A stretch of 64,000 nt of DNA, from NCBI RefSeq assembly GCF_010111755.1, contig NC_088960.1, positions 1,116,001-1,180,000 on the forward strand, in the 5' to 3' direction. Source of the DNA: Nakaseomyces glabratus. Taxonomy: Eukaryota > Ascomycota > Saccharomycetes > Saccharomycetales > Saccharomycetaceae. Numbering within the stretch: position 1 is the first letter of the stretch; each line of letters opens with the position of its first letter. The notes under the pieces are model-generated. The model saw only the letters and a program-made list of their open reading frames with translations. It did not search any database and was not told where the DNA came from. Shown one piece after another: positions 1 through 9,930 of the stretch. A program made the position numbers and the translations under genes.

Positions 1-571
1 AGATTGTACACCAAAAGACACACATAAAATTTCATGATCCCAGCTTACTACGCACACACAGAGAGTATTAGCTTTGGTCTTACGTGCTGCACCAATGGCT
101 TTCGCCGTGTTTATCTCTGGATCAGAATTGTGAAAACTAAGTAGTAGTTTGAAACTATTATTGCAAGATGCGAAAAGGAGAGAGCAATGGAGATATAGGC
201 TTGGTGCCTGCTGCAACCGACGCCATAAATGTCTTCGCTAATGTCCCAATTGTCCTTTGATCCAAACTTTAAAAATACTCTCGTAAGGGTCCTCTATAAA
301 TCTCTTTTAACTGCAAGTTTGCTATATGCATTTGCTCTTATTTTTTTTATTGAAAACTTATATATATATGAACATGGAACAGTTCATTTGCTGTCTCTGT
401 TACTAGGCGATTTCATCTCAAATTTCCAATTGAACACTTGATATACATTTTTTTTTAAATTTCATATCATTTCCAATTGTCTCTGTTTTAATTCTAAGCT
501 TCACAATATTGTGAATTACTACAACGGCAATCTATAGACAGCAATAACTAATCAAGCTGAAATACCCGAAC
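1..571. other. Intergenic, left edge and GIC upstream region
   Basis: AT-rich sequence upstream of the GIC-family gene. A 70-codon open frame at 229-441 encodes a short, partly hydrophobic peptide that I do not recognise and do not call as a gene. No RNA gene or repeat was seen. The GIC promoter presumably lies here, but I found no clear cell-cycle box. Confidence 0.6.
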
Positions 572-1819
572 ATGGCGTCCATTCAGGGAAACCAAATGTT
601 GCCTCAGATCAAATCAATCTGGATTGATGAGGATCAAGAAGCTGAAAAGTTGTACGGTATGGCTGGTCAAACCTTGTTGCTCGACGAGTCTGACATGGAA
701 AGCGACAATGAGGAGTTTGATGTTACTGTGCTAAACAGTGACAAACCTGTATTGAATCACAAAAAAAAAATTATGCTGCCACCTTTGGTGCCAAGATCGC
801 CAACATACCACCGTTATAACAAAATAGCTAGCCCAGATGCCGGTAAGAAAGATAAGAAATTCTTCAGAAGCCTGTTCAAGTCTAATGGCTCTAAAAATAA
901 AGGGTCTAATGGTGATAAAGCGATGAAGATATCGACGCCTTTTGATTTCCATCACATTTCCCACGCTTCTTTCAACAGAAATCAAAGTACTGATCTTCCA
1001 AACTTGGAAGATATTGAAAACTACTACGGAAGTGAGCAACTTAGCCAGTTAGCTGCTTCAAGAGCTACTGGCTTGAACAAAGCCTTTGTGACAAAATCAA
1101 CTGCTACTAAAGCTCCAAGCAATTTCAGCTCTTTGACTAAGAGTCAAGGGTATGGGAACTTAGCACTAAAGAAAGACAGAGTCGTGTCTAGTAGTTCCAT
1201 ATCATTAGCCCGTTCGGGTTCAGTAGCGTCATCAAATCTGTCAAATAACAATAGCTTGATGAAAAATGGTAGAGTTGTTTCAAGCTCCACAATTGCCACT
1301 TCATTATTTGACTATGAAGACCATCTATCTCCTAATCATTCGGTAGGTATGAAACCAACATTTGCTAGTCACACAACTCCAAATTTCGAAAATAAGGAGA
1401 ACAGAGATTCTGGAAATAGTGAGCTATCGATCAATTTCTTGAAGAGTTATAGCTTTCCAACATTGTTAGAAGAAGAGGAAGAAGATGCAGCGTTCGAAGT
1501 GAACAAGGCATCTGAAGACAAATTGGTTGGAAATGTTCTTGAATCTCTAATGGATTCCTGTGACAGTCTAGAATCAAAAAATGATTCTCAAACTGTTCAT
1601 CACGACATTGATGAACTTGAATCTGGAATTAAAAGACTTTCCTTTGAGAACACACCAAAAAAGATATTAACTAGAAGAAACTCTGATACACAAGTCTTCA
1701 AGAATTTTGGCGAATCTCCGCTGATCCATCACTCTCCTAAAAATATGAAATCTGCTGATGATCTCCTCACTATGTTGGATAATCAAATAAACCAAGCCTA
1801 TTCTGAAGATTACTTCTGA
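572..1819 (+). CDS. GIC2: Cdc42 effector of the Gic1/Gic2 family
   Basis: The Gic proteins bind GTP-Cdc42 and help organise actin and septins at the bud site. The 415-residue protein carries a CRIB motif at residues 120-132 (ISTPFDFHHISHA), the Cdc42-binding signature. It follows a basic stretch (about residues 91-119) of the kind that binds acidic lipids. Near the N-terminus, IWIDEDQEAEKLYG (16-29) is typical of Gic proteins. The rest is Ser/Asn-rich and probably disordered, and there is a KEN tripeptide around residue 275 that could serve as a degradation signal. The length is close to S. cerevisiae Gic2 (383 aa) and Gic1 (314 aa). I use GIC2 rather than GIC1 because MED21 and PMT7 follow, as in YDR309C-YDR308C-YDR307W. 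The start is an ATG with no better upstream alternative. Confidence 0.88.
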   Translation: MASIQGNQMLPQIKSIWIDEDQEAEKLYGMAGQTLLLDESDMESDNEEFDVTVLNSDKPVLNHKKKIMLPPLVPRSPTYHRYNKIASPDAGKKDKKFFRSLFKSNGSKNKGSNGDKAMKISTPFDFHHISHASFNRNQSTDLPNLEDIENYYGSEQLSQLAASRATGLNKAFVTKSTATKAPSNFSSLTKSQGYGNLALKKDRVVSSSSISLARSGSVASSNLSNNNSLMKNGRVVSSSTIATSLFDYEDHLSPNHSVGMKPTFASHTTPNFENKENRDSGNSELSINFLKSYSFPTLLEEEEEDAAFEVNKASEDKLVGNVLESLMDSCDSLESKNDSQTVHHDIDELESGIKRLSFENTPKKILTRRNSDTQVFKNFGESPLIHHSPKNMKSADDLLTMLDNQINQAYSEDYF

Positions 1820-2412
1820 GGCTCTCACTAGACAAGTTCATTTTTTAATGATATATTTCAAACTCCGCATCTTATTCGCATTACATTCGTTCACGATCTT
1901 ATGGTACATTTTACTTTGACATTACTATAGAACTTATTGTCAAATACAAAACATCCTCTTTGATATTTTGTTCACACTCATTTATTGGTTAAATCTACAC
2001 AAACATAGTTGTATTATAGTTTTATTTTCTTCATATATTATATTCCACCCAAAGTCATTCGTTAGTATTTTTTTTATTAATAGCCAAAAAATTTTATATT
2101 TGCCTAGATTTATTCAAAAATATAAATATATTACCTGATTTGTGTGATATTTGCATTAAAGTTTTAAATAATATTGAATGAGATGCATTGCTATTTTGAG
2201 CGATCATCGGCCTAATAAACATCTGATTTGGAAAAAATTAAAGCTCAGTCAGAGTTTTAAAAAGTAAATACTCATCGCCCGGCAATAATACATTTTGCAA
2301 ATAAGGAGGAAGATTAAGGTAATCATTATTCTGTACCTTAGTTCTCCTACAATTATTTTGTGATACTATTAAGCCCAAAATATAGGAACAAATTTTATAA
2401 TAAGAATTCACA
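1820..2412. other. Intergenic, AT-rich
   Basis: 593 bases between two genes on the same strand. They hold the GIC 3' end and the promoter of the Smr-domain gene. The sequence is strongly AT-rich with several homopolymer runs. No RNA gene or repeat was recognised. Confidence 0.6.
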
Positions 2413-3174
2413 ATGGATACAGATGTTCTAAGAAGAAATAACGGTGCGGACTACAATCACTCAATTGATCCTGAGTATCAGAGACTACGTGCAGCTGCCG
2501 ATGACGCCATAAAGAGCAGGCAGAAACTGTCAGCGGAATCTCAAAAAGCATACAAGAGTGGGGACAAGGCTAAGGCCCATCAGTTGAGTGAAGAAGCCAA
2601 AAAGAAAGCTGCATTAGCCGATACATTGAATCTACAAGCAGCAGAGTATGTGTTTGTGCAAAATAACGCTGATTCCTCTAGTAATGAGATTGATTTGCAT
2701 GGGCTTTATGTTAAGGAAGCCATGTGGATATTGAAGAAGAGAATGGCATTTGCTGCTGATAAGGGAGAACTGGAATTACGAATTATCACTGGTAAAGGTA
2801 ATCATTCTCAAAACCATATATCTAAGATTAAGGAAGAAACAATAGAGTTATGCCAGAGCTTGGGCCTAAACTACCATGTAAACTCAAAGAATACAGGTGT
2901 GGTCATAGTTGAAGTTGATAAAAATAAAATTCCAACAGACTGGGTTAATCCTGAGAGCACGGTATCTGAGCCCAAACCTTCTGCAAAGATTAATTCTCAT
3001 ACACAATACCAACAGTCCCAGAATGCTGGTTATCAACCTCAACAAGGTCCTACGTACCAACAGGGTCCGTCCTACCAGCAACAACCTCAACAACAGTCAC
3101 AAACTTCTGCTGGTGGTATCGCTGCATTGGTTGCTGGATTATTATGTTTGTGTCTTAACAATGATCGGAAATGA
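2413..3174 (+). CDS. YPL199C: Smr-domain protein, YPL199C type
   Basis: The 253-residue protein has an N-terminal helical region (about 18-80), rich in Lys, Ala and Gln, of the DUF1771 type that precedes Smr domains. An Smr domain follows at about 93-169, with the diagnostic DLHG (94-97) and the later TGKG (126-129) motifs. Smr domains bind nucleic acid and some are endonucleases; the exact job of YPL199C is not established. The C-terminal third is Gln/Pro/Tyr-rich and ends in a short hydrophobic stretch, GGIAALVAGLLCLCL, next to the stop. That could act as a tail anchor or lipid-contacting helix, which is my inference. In S. cerevisiae the homologue is on chromosome XVI; here it sits between the GIC2-like and MED21 genes. 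Confidence 0.85.
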   Translation: MDTDVLRRNNGADYNHSIDPEYQRLRAAADDAIKSRQKLSAESQKAYKSGDKAKAHQLSEEAKKKAALADTLNLQAAEYVFVQNNADSSSNEIDLHGLYVKEAMWILKKRMAFAADKGELELRIITGKGNHSQNHISKIKEETIELCQSLGLNYHVNSKNTGVVIVEVDKNKIPTDWVNPESTVSEPKPSAKINSHTQYQQSQNAGYQPQQGPTYQQGPSYQQQPQQQSQTSAGGIAALVAGLLCLCLNNDRK

Positions 3175-4026
3175 TCTATTGAATTGCGAAGCTCTATTAT
3201 CTCAAATTGACCATTAAATAAACAACTGAAAGTGTGGAGAAGGAATTGATTATGCTGATTAATTTTGCATACTAGAGGATGTGTTATCAAAAAGAAAATC
3301 ACAAATTCTTGTTGTATATAAACCCAAAACATCAGCGTTCTTAGTGAATAAATTCCATCTAAATGAAGCGAACAAACTAAGGAGTTGATGTTAAATCATT
3401 GACCAAATTGTAATACTAAAATGTGATAGGCAGTGATTTTTTCAGCACTCAATTTTATTATATTATAGATGTATCTTGAAAGTTAATCACTCAAACTAGT
3501 CATAGCTATGATATGTAGGTGATCTTTATTGTATTTGAAATTAATTGTTCAATACGTAAATGGTTTTATATTATTGAAATATTCATTTATTTCATAATCT
3601 AAACGAGTCTGCAAAATGCTAAAATGTCATAAATCTGCCTTAAAAAAATAAGAATAAAAGCATATACTATGGAGCAATTTTTGGTCCAATATTAACTGGC
3701 TTTTGTGATACGAGCAAACTGTTGAGATCTAATGGTTCTCATTCAAAGTTGTATAGTTTGTTATATTGAATCATCGAAACATCAACAGCCACGGTTCTTT
3801 AACTATGAAACTGATACTTAGAAAATTGAAAGAATAAGGTCAATAAGAATACAACTAGTAGCAAGGCCATCATATTTGAGATTTGTCATACCTCAAGCTA
3901 CTGTAAATATAATAGGCTATATTACTCGACTGTGGTCATTGACTTTTTATTAGCCACAAGCTAGTTCTTAAGCGGAGGTAATTGTGAACTCGCGATATTT
4001 GAATTTGATTAATTGCAGTTGTACAG
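3175..4026. other. Intergenic, MED21 upstream region
   Basis: 852 AT-rich bases upstream of MED21. I see no RNA gene, repeat family or strong transcription-factor cluster. Confidence 0.6.
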
Positions 4027-4686
4027 ATGACGGATAGATTGACGCAATTGCAAAGATGTTTAGATCAAGTGATGGAGCAGTTTTGTGCTACTCTTAATTT
4101 TATTGATAAGAGGCATGATTTTGAACCTTTCAATGATAAGGAGCCGAAGATGACAGACAAGCACGCTAGTGTAGCAACACCCGAAGAATTCAGCAATGGT
4201 ATAGATGAACTTTCAACGGACATAATCGTGAAGATAAGACAAATAACGACCCTCATTGACTCGTTACCTGGTGTTGGTGTTTCTGCCGAAGAGCAACTAC
4301 ATAAGATAGATAGTCTGCAGAAAAAACTGGTGGATATAGAAGATGAAAAGATACATGCAATTAAAAAGAAAGACGATCTGCTCAAGCAAGTTGATGACTT
4401 GATCACAGTATTTGTAGGAGGAATAGCTGACTCAAGAAGAGGAACTAGTTTAGCTCCAGAAAATGTACAGGAAGATAACGACATCAAACAGGAAGCAGAA
4501 GTACCGACCAGCTCTGAAGCTATCGAACAAAAAATTGCAAATGAGAAAATTGAATCAAAAATTGAAGGAGAATACAATGATAATATAAATGAAGACTCCG
4601 ATAGCAAGAGTGCAGATTCAGAGCTATTTATGGACAAAGATGATGCTGATAATATTAGTGAATCCATTTCGCCAGGTAAAATATGA
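4027..4686 (+). CDS. MED21: Mediator subunit Med21 (Srb7) with acidic C-terminal extension
   Basis: Med21 is an essential subunit of the Mediator middle module. It pairs with Med7 and relays activator signals to RNA polymerase II. The first 140 or so residues match the family very closely: MTDRLTQLQ at the start, [28 protein letters not shown], and then [26 protein letters not shown], read here as two adjoining stretches. These form the helical hairpin and coiled coil. The fungal protein is usually about 140 residues, but this one is 219. The extra 75-80 residues are Glu/Asp/Ser-rich, low in hydrophobics and probably disordered. The reading frame is continuous with no intron signal at the junction. 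PMT7 lies just downstream on the opposite strand, only 86 bases away, so the two transcripts converge. Confidence 0.95.
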   Translation: MTDRLTQLQRCLDQVMEQFCATLNFIDKRHDFEPFNDKEPKMTDKHASVATPEEFSNGIDELSTDIIVKIRQITTLIDSLPGVGVSAEEQLHKIDSLQKKLVDIEDEKIHAIKKKDDLLKQVDDLITVFVGGIADSRRGTSLAPENVQEDNDIKQEAEVPTSSEAIEQKIANEKIESKIEGEYNDNINEDSDSKSADSELFMDKDDADNISESISPGKI

Positions 4687-4772
4687 TGCAGATTTAAAAG
4701 TTATTTCATATACTATGTGGGAAATATATCTTTACTTGTATTATAGTTTTAGGTAATGGTTATAGATTAAAT

Positions 4773-6983
4773 TCAGATAGCCAAAGCGATATAGATAGGC
4801 AACAGGCTGAACCACATTTTGTTAGATTTCGTTAAAGTATCGAAGATGGTAATGACAAATAACAAGTTGAACAGCAGACTAGGCAAATACAAGACGATAT
4901 CCAAGTTTTGATGAGGAGTTCTAGTAAAAATGTAGTAATGAGTAATCCAACCCAAAAAGCACTCTAAAAGGAAATCATCACTCATCATTCTCTGTAGCAT
5001 CCATTCATCACTGATTTTACCAAGTAAGCGTTTGTGGACCATTAAAGATGGCGTGTCAAAAGAAAGTGGATTCCAAGATATTAACAGGTTAGTTATCTCG
5101 AATAGCACGTATAGGACTAGAACTATAATGGAGACGATATAAACTGAACTTGGCTTCTTTGTAATTAATGAAACCGGTCTCCAAGTGGCCCATTTCTCTG
5201 GTGGCACTCTATTTTGAAATTTCTGCAAGTTATATTGCATGTCGATTTCGTCATCTTCTTCTCTCCGACCTTTTAGGAATTGGCTGTTTCTTATGTAGTA
5301 ATTAAATTTATAGTTTGTCTTGAGCATGGAGGGTATTAATTTGAATACTTCTTTGAGCTTGTCATGTATTGTTAAAGGGGCTCTAGATGCGGTGTCATTG
5401 GTTTGATCAACTACAGACTCAAACATAAAATAAGTTAATTTCTTCGTTGGCGTTGTGTTGCATGTCAGCTCCTGTCTATGAAATTCGGGCTTAAAACTAC
5501 TCATCGAATCCCAATCATCTGGCAAATCGGTATCATGCGATAAAAGCATACACCCATGACCATCATTTCTTAATGTAAATACTGAGTTGGTATTTATCAG
5601 AGCATTGATATTTTCAGATGGAGGAAGTCCCATTTTATTGAAAGGTATTGCCTTACCAATGACATACTTCTGATCGATTAACCAGGTTTCATCCGCATCA
5701 CCTGAAAAATTGGCACTACCTGTCAAAGATACCTCGCTATTATATTCTTGATCAGACATCGGTGGCCTAGAAGATGATGCCCTAAGCAATTTACCGGTGA
5801 CAACATTCCTCAGTCGTATTCTACTTCCACTTCTGACCTCTTTATTGTTTTGAGCTTCTGTGCTCGGTTCAATTATCCAGTTATTTAGTTCGGAATCTTC
5901 AAATTGTGACAAAAATGCTATCTGTTCAAAGGAACCCGACATATAATTAACATTCGGTAACGTACTCAAATACCCACCTAAAGATTCCACATGTCTAATG
6001 CGAACTGTACTCTTTTTGAAAATAATTTCATCTGAATTATAATTATCAAAAGTAGGGACTAGTTTTTTGTATTCTATAGGCATGAAACTTCTGACATGGT
6101 AATTGCTATTGTCATATAGGTATATCATGGAATAATCTTGTAGCAAGTAAGAACAAGTTAGAACCCCAAAAGGTATGAAGGTCATGCTAATTAGTAATAG
6201 CTTGAAAAGTCCAAAAAAGTTCTTTAGATATTTGAAATTCTTCACATCTGGTAAAATATTCTGCCATAAATGGTATACCACTATTAAAACAAAGAATAGC
6301 CAAGACATGGTAGAACCAAGATATTTAGTTCCCACTAAAATGATTGCTGGGATAGAAACAAACAACATCCTGGAACAAGTTATCTTATTTTGGACATTAT
6401 ACTTATAAGATTCCCACAAGAAGAACAATGTCATAATAGATGCCAGTTGTATGTTGTCGGTAAGGTTTGATATGGCAGACTCCTGCACAATATCTAACGA
6501 CATGTAGATTGAGAGCACTGAGACAGAGATTAATTTGTTGATATTCAATTTTCTAGTGATAAAGTATAACATAGTTAATGTCCAACAAGAACAAAGGAAA
6601 GACAATACCCTCAATTGAAAAAGCAGCCTATTCTTGCACAAAACTAGCGTCAGCAGTTGTATAATAAACGGATGAATATTTGGAATAAATGCTCTCTTAT
6701 CCATTTGATCTATTAGAGATTCGGCTAGTAAGCCTTCAGATATTTCGTTTAGAAACGAATCGCTGTTCAGATATTCTTCGATTAAAGGCTGACACATTGC
6801 CGCAAATTGTGCTGGGATGACTAAAGCCCCAATAATTTTGTCAGTGTAACATATCTTTGTATTAATAATACCATGCTGTTTATATGCATCAATTGGGACA
6901 AACGGTATACCTTGAGGCCCTTTGATCAACACACTCGATGCAGTTTCACCGGGCTGGGCATCTTGTCTTTTTGCTTCAGGCAT
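4773..6983 (-). CDS. PMT7: Divergent protein O-mannosyltransferase-like protein (PMT7)
   Basis: This is a multi-span membrane protein of the PMT family, whose members transfer mannose from dolichyl phosphate to Ser/Thr in the ER. After several N-terminal hydrophobic helices comes a soluble luminal part with MIR-like repeats (SGGYLST-like, GSRIRLRNVVTGKLL, DETWLID). A cluster of C-terminal membrane segments follows. It matches YDR307W by position beside MED21, and is well diverged from Pmt1-Pmt6. Whether it is catalytically active is unknown. From the first ATG (6983) the protein is 736 residues. However, the frame stays open back to about 7193 with no ATG and reads like coding sequence (for example a hydrophobic LLAFEFLFYLYLLS just before the ATG). 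The true 5' end may therefore be different. Confidence 0.8.
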   Translation of the reverse strand: MPEAKRQDAQPGETASSVLIKGPQGIPFVPIDAYKQHGIINTKICYTDKIIGALVIPAQFAAMCQPLIEEYLNSDSFLNEISEGLLAESLIDQMDKRAFIPNIHPFIIQLLTLVLCKNRLLFQLRVLSFLCSCWTLTMLYFITRKLNINKLISVSVLSIYMSLDIVQESAISNLTDNIQLASIMTLFFLWESYKYNVQNKITCSRMLFVSIPAIILVGTKYLGSTMSWLFFVLIVVYHLWQNILPDVKNFKYLKNFFGLFKLLLISMTFIPFGVLTCSYLLQDYSMIYLYDNSNYHVRSFMPIEYKKLVPTFDNYNSDEIIFKKSTVRIRHVESLGGYLSTLPNVNYMSGSFEQIAFLSQFEDSELNNWIIEPSTEAQNNKEVRSGSRIRLRNVVTGKLLRASSSRPPMSDQEYNSEVSLTGSANFSGDADETWLIDQKYVIGKAIPFNKMGLPPSENINALINTNSVFTLRNDGHGCMLLSHDTDLPDDWDSMSSFKPEFHRQELTCNTTPTKKLTYFMFESVVDQTNDTASRAPLTIHDKLKEVFKLIPSMLKTNYKFNYYIRNSQFLKGRREEDDEIDMQYNLQKFQNRVPPEKWATWRPVSLITKKPSSVYIVSIIVLVLYVLFEITNLLISWNPLSFDTPSLMVHKRLLGKISDEWMLQRMMSDDFLLECFLGWITHYYIFTRTPHQNLDIVLYLPSLLFNLLFVITIFDTLTKSNKMWFSLLPIYIALAI

Positions 6984-7546
6984 TACTGATAGCAAGTATA
7001 AGTAAAATAAAAATTCAAAAGCCAGTAGTTCGTCAAATAAATATAGGAATTGATGCAATGGAAAGTTGAGATATCCAAACTTTTCGTTTAAATAATTGTA
7101 AAGCAGAATAGATTGCTTCTCTGCAATTGTTGCAACCTTAAACCAAAATGATAAGTCTGAATCACCGATGATTAATTGCCCACACTGCAGCTGCTATTTA
7201 AATTGCACTGTCACGGGTAAGAATTAATTTAACCTACTGATTTATTTAAGGTAGGATGTTCAATTATCTGTTCACAGTCAACAGACTATTGCTATACCGC
7301 ATTTGCTGGTGTACACTATTGAAGCATGTAGTATATCAGCTTGTACGTAATATTTCGCGTGTCAATTTACGTATATGTGAAGACAGTCTTGTGGGTGTTC
7401 TTACCTCTGTTATATGCCAATATATCATCCGTCGAGGCAGTTAGTTAAAACACTCCATTAAAGCAATGTTTTTATATGTTTTCAGTTTTATATTAATTAA
7501 TAGAAAATGCTAGTATACTCTTACCTGGATAATGTATATGTACGGT
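6984..7546. other. Upstream of PMT7 and downstream of NOC3
   Basis: 563 bases. The portion 6984-7193 is an open frame continuous with PMT7 on the minus strand but with no ATG. A minus-strand stop at 7194-7196 closes it. The remainder is AT-rich and shows no clear RNA gene. I could not find a convincing splice donor and branch point that would link an upstream exon. Confidence 0.5.
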
Positions 7547-9562
7547 CTATTTATTCGAGTCTTTTGATCTTGTTGAAAGAGCTCTAATGCCCTTCACCAC
7601 AGTTGGGCAGTAATGCTTTTGCAATACCGCATTTTCCCATAGCATGGCCGCTGTTGGGTTACTTTGGGCAATTGCGTCTGTAAATAAATCAAACTTACCA
7701 TTTAGCACCCTGTCTTCTGTGGAGTATAAACTGGCTATTTCTGGGAACCTTGTCATCAGTTTTTCGATGAATTTTAGTAGTGCAATGGAAGATTTCTCTG
7801 GAGTTTGCAATATACAGCCGTATATTCTTTTTGTAAATGCACATGCTCTTTCTCTTGTTCCAGATTTCGATCTGAAAAAAATGTGATTCAAAGCTTTCAG
7901 TAATAATTCCGCTTTGGTGGACACGTTGACTGATGGCTTAATTATCTCATTCTCTAGAGGGTCGGCCAGTCTCAATGATTTGTAGGAGTATTCAATGTCA
8001 GCATCCAGTGCTATATAAGGTAAAACATAATATAGCGCATCCACAAAGGATGATAAGTCAACCGAAAACTTCATAGTGTTGTGATTAGATACCAGTGAGA
8101 AAGCACTGACTATACATAAGAGAATCTTTCTCACTTCTTCAGATGATAATGAATCGAATTTAGACGTTAAAATGATTTCTTTCATAACGGCTAGGAAATC
8201 ACCCAGTAGATCAAAATTGACCTGACTACCAAATTTAGTTAAACCTTCTAATGATGCACCAATCAGTTTTGGGTTATCTGACTTCAAGAAATTCAGATAT
8301 AACGATAGCATCAGTTGCAAAATCTCACCTTGATTTCTTTCTCTCTCTTCTGCAGAGACAGTTTGTTCAGCTTTTTCCATTTCTTGCTCGATTTGTTTCA
8401 TCTCCTTTCTCGCTTTCCTTTGTTTCTTGGAAAGATGTACTCTATCTTTCTTCTTCATTTTTATTCTAACTGGTTCATTCTCTGATTTGGTATTAGGGTC
8501 ATAATCATGTAGGACATCTAACGACAAAAACATATTGATAACTGACTCCTCAACATTATAATTTCTGGTTTTTATAACTTTGGATAGCAGTCTCATAAAT
8601 TCAGCAGAAACATTACCTTCTGTGTCGTCATTAAACAAGCCTTCGATTGTCTTAATTATATTTAAGGATTCTGGATCAGCTTGCAAATTTGGTTTACAAA
8701 TTCTTCTAACCAAAATAGTGAACAGTTCTGTTCTATAATTGAAATGAGAACCAGTAGTGGCTAATTCATTTGCTGCTCTTACAGCCTGTCTTCCAATGTT
8801 AACCTTAATAGGATCAGCATTATTAGGAACTTTAGCCAATTCTTTCAAGGTGTCCAAATATAGTTTATAGTTGTGCACTAAACCTTGTTCAAAGGTTCTA
8901 AGTCTTGCTACTTCTTTTGAAACTTTTTCTTTTTTTTCTAGATCGGTTAATGGTCTGATCCTATAACCTGGAATGACACTCTTGAACACCGGAACAAGCG
9001 CCAGCATTGAAAATATACATGTATTTGGATTTTTTGATGTAGTCATTTTGACTAATCTTGTCAATGCTGCTGGATATTCCTCTGGTTCATTCATTAGTTT
9101 GTCTACAAGGTCGGCAATTTCTTCTTGCAATTGAATAATCTTTTCTTCTGTATCAGGTTCATCTTCTTTTTCCACCTCCGATTGGGAATCCTTATCTTTT
9201 TCTGCGTTTTTGTTGTTTTCTTCTTCACTATCTTCATCCTCAGATTCATTTGTTTGAGTTACTTTTTTTCTATTCTTAGCAATTAATTGTCTTTCTACTT
9301 TACCATTGATTTTGATAGGTAGACCTTCAACCATTTCTTCGCCATCATTTCTTAGTTTTCTTGGCTGTAGTTCATACGACTGTTCCTCATCATCCCATGA
9401 TTGTTTGGCCTTCTTGTTTCTTCTACCCTCATCAGCTTGGTATTCTTCCTCTACATTATCCAGATTATTGAAACTACCGGGTTGGAGTAAGGAGTCTTGT
9501 TCGAGCTGTCTCTTCTTGTTTCTCTCTTCAATGAGTTTAAGCGATTTACTTTTTCGAGCCAT
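7547..9562 (-). CDS. NOC3: Nucleolar complex protein Noc3
   Basis: Noc3 binds Noc2 and accompanies pre-60S particles from nucleolus to nucleoplasm; it is also reported to take part in pre-replicative complex loading. The 671-residue protein (S. cerevisiae 663) has a very basic N-terminus and an acidic Asp/Glu/Ser stretch around 105-145. The NOC3 domain follows, with SKNPNTCIFSMLALVPVFKS, PGYRIRPLTDLEKKEKVSKE and LRTFEQGLVHNYKLYL all strongly conserved. The C-terminal half is a CBF/Noc helical-repeat region with a lysine-rich coiled segment (about 365-405). The start ATG at 9562 has no upstream in-frame alternative. Its divergent promoter holds PAC and RRPE elements, in keeping with the ribosome-biogenesis regulon. 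The gene matches YLR002C and is outside the chromosome XIV-like block. Confidence 0.95.
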   Translation of the reverse strand: MARKSKSLKLIEERNKKRQLEQDSLLQPGSFNNLDNVEEEYQADEGRRNKKAKQSWDDEEQSYELQPRKLRNDGEEMVEGLPIKINGKVERQLIAKNRKKVTQTNESEDEDSEEENNKNAEKDKDSQSEVEKEDEPDTEEKIIQLQEEIADLVDKLMNEPEEYPAALTRLVKMTTSKNPNTCIFSMLALVPVFKSVIPGYRIRPLTDLEKKEKVSKEVARLRTFEQGLVHNYKLYLDTLKELAKVPNNADPIKVNIGRQAVRAANELATTGSHFNYRTELFTILVRRICKPNLQADPESLNIIKTIEGLFNDDTEGNVSAEFMRLLSKVIKTRNYNVEESVINMFLSLDVLHDYDPNTKSENEPVRIKMKKKDRVHLSKKQRKARKEMKQIEQEMEKAEQTVSAEERERNQGEILQLMLSLYLNFLKSDNPKLIGASLEGLTKFGSQVNFDLLGDFLAVMKEIILTSKFDSLSSEEVRKILLCIVSAFSLVSNHNTMKFSVDLSSFVDALYYVLPYIALDADIEYSYKSLRLADPLENEIIKPSVNVSTKAELLLKALNHIFFRSKSGTRERACAFTKRIYGCILQTPEKSSIALLKFIEKLMTRFPEIASLYSTEDRVLNGKFDLFTDAIAQSNPTAAMLWENAVLQKHYCPTVVKGIRALSTRSKDSNK

Positions 9563-9686
9563 AGTGTGTTGCTATTATTGAATATAAGCTTTGATGTAAT
9601 TATTTTATAGCAGGTAGTTATGTTATTAACAAACTAGTTTAACAGCTTTAACACTTTGTCAATGATTAATCTCTGCAACAACTTTT

Positions 9687-9735
9687 GCGATGAGCTCATC
9701 TCATCGCTGAAATTTTTCAAAATTGAAAATTTTCA
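9687..9735. promoter_or_regulatory. PAC-RRPE module in the NOC3 divergent promoter
   Basis: Two PAC boxes face each other: GCGATGAG at 9687-9694 and its complement CTCATCGC at 9700-9707. They are followed by two RRPE-type elements, TGAAATTTTTCA (9708-9719) and TGAAAATTTTCA (9724-9735). PAC is bound by Dot6/Tod6 and RRPE by Stb3 in S. cerevisiae, where they control ribosome-biogenesis genes. The block lies 125 bases upstream of NOC3 and 196 bases upstream of the divergent gene at 9931. Confidence 0.85.
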
Positions 9736-9930
9736 AAAGTCTGTGCAATTATCATTCAGAAGCCTTCGCACAAAACAGATTGACATATTAAGAAAATAAT
9801 AACAATGTGCATAAGCATAAAAGTAAAAGATGTAACGTCAAGGAGGAGTATTTTTAGTATTGAGTAGATGTGTTAAATCATTGTGGATCCAGATTTTACT
9901 TATATTTGATACTGCCAAGCCAAAATTGTG

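Noticed and set aside
229..441. 70-codon ATG frame at the left edge
   Set aside because: Short, unrecognised, in AT-rich DNA directly upstream of the GIC gene.
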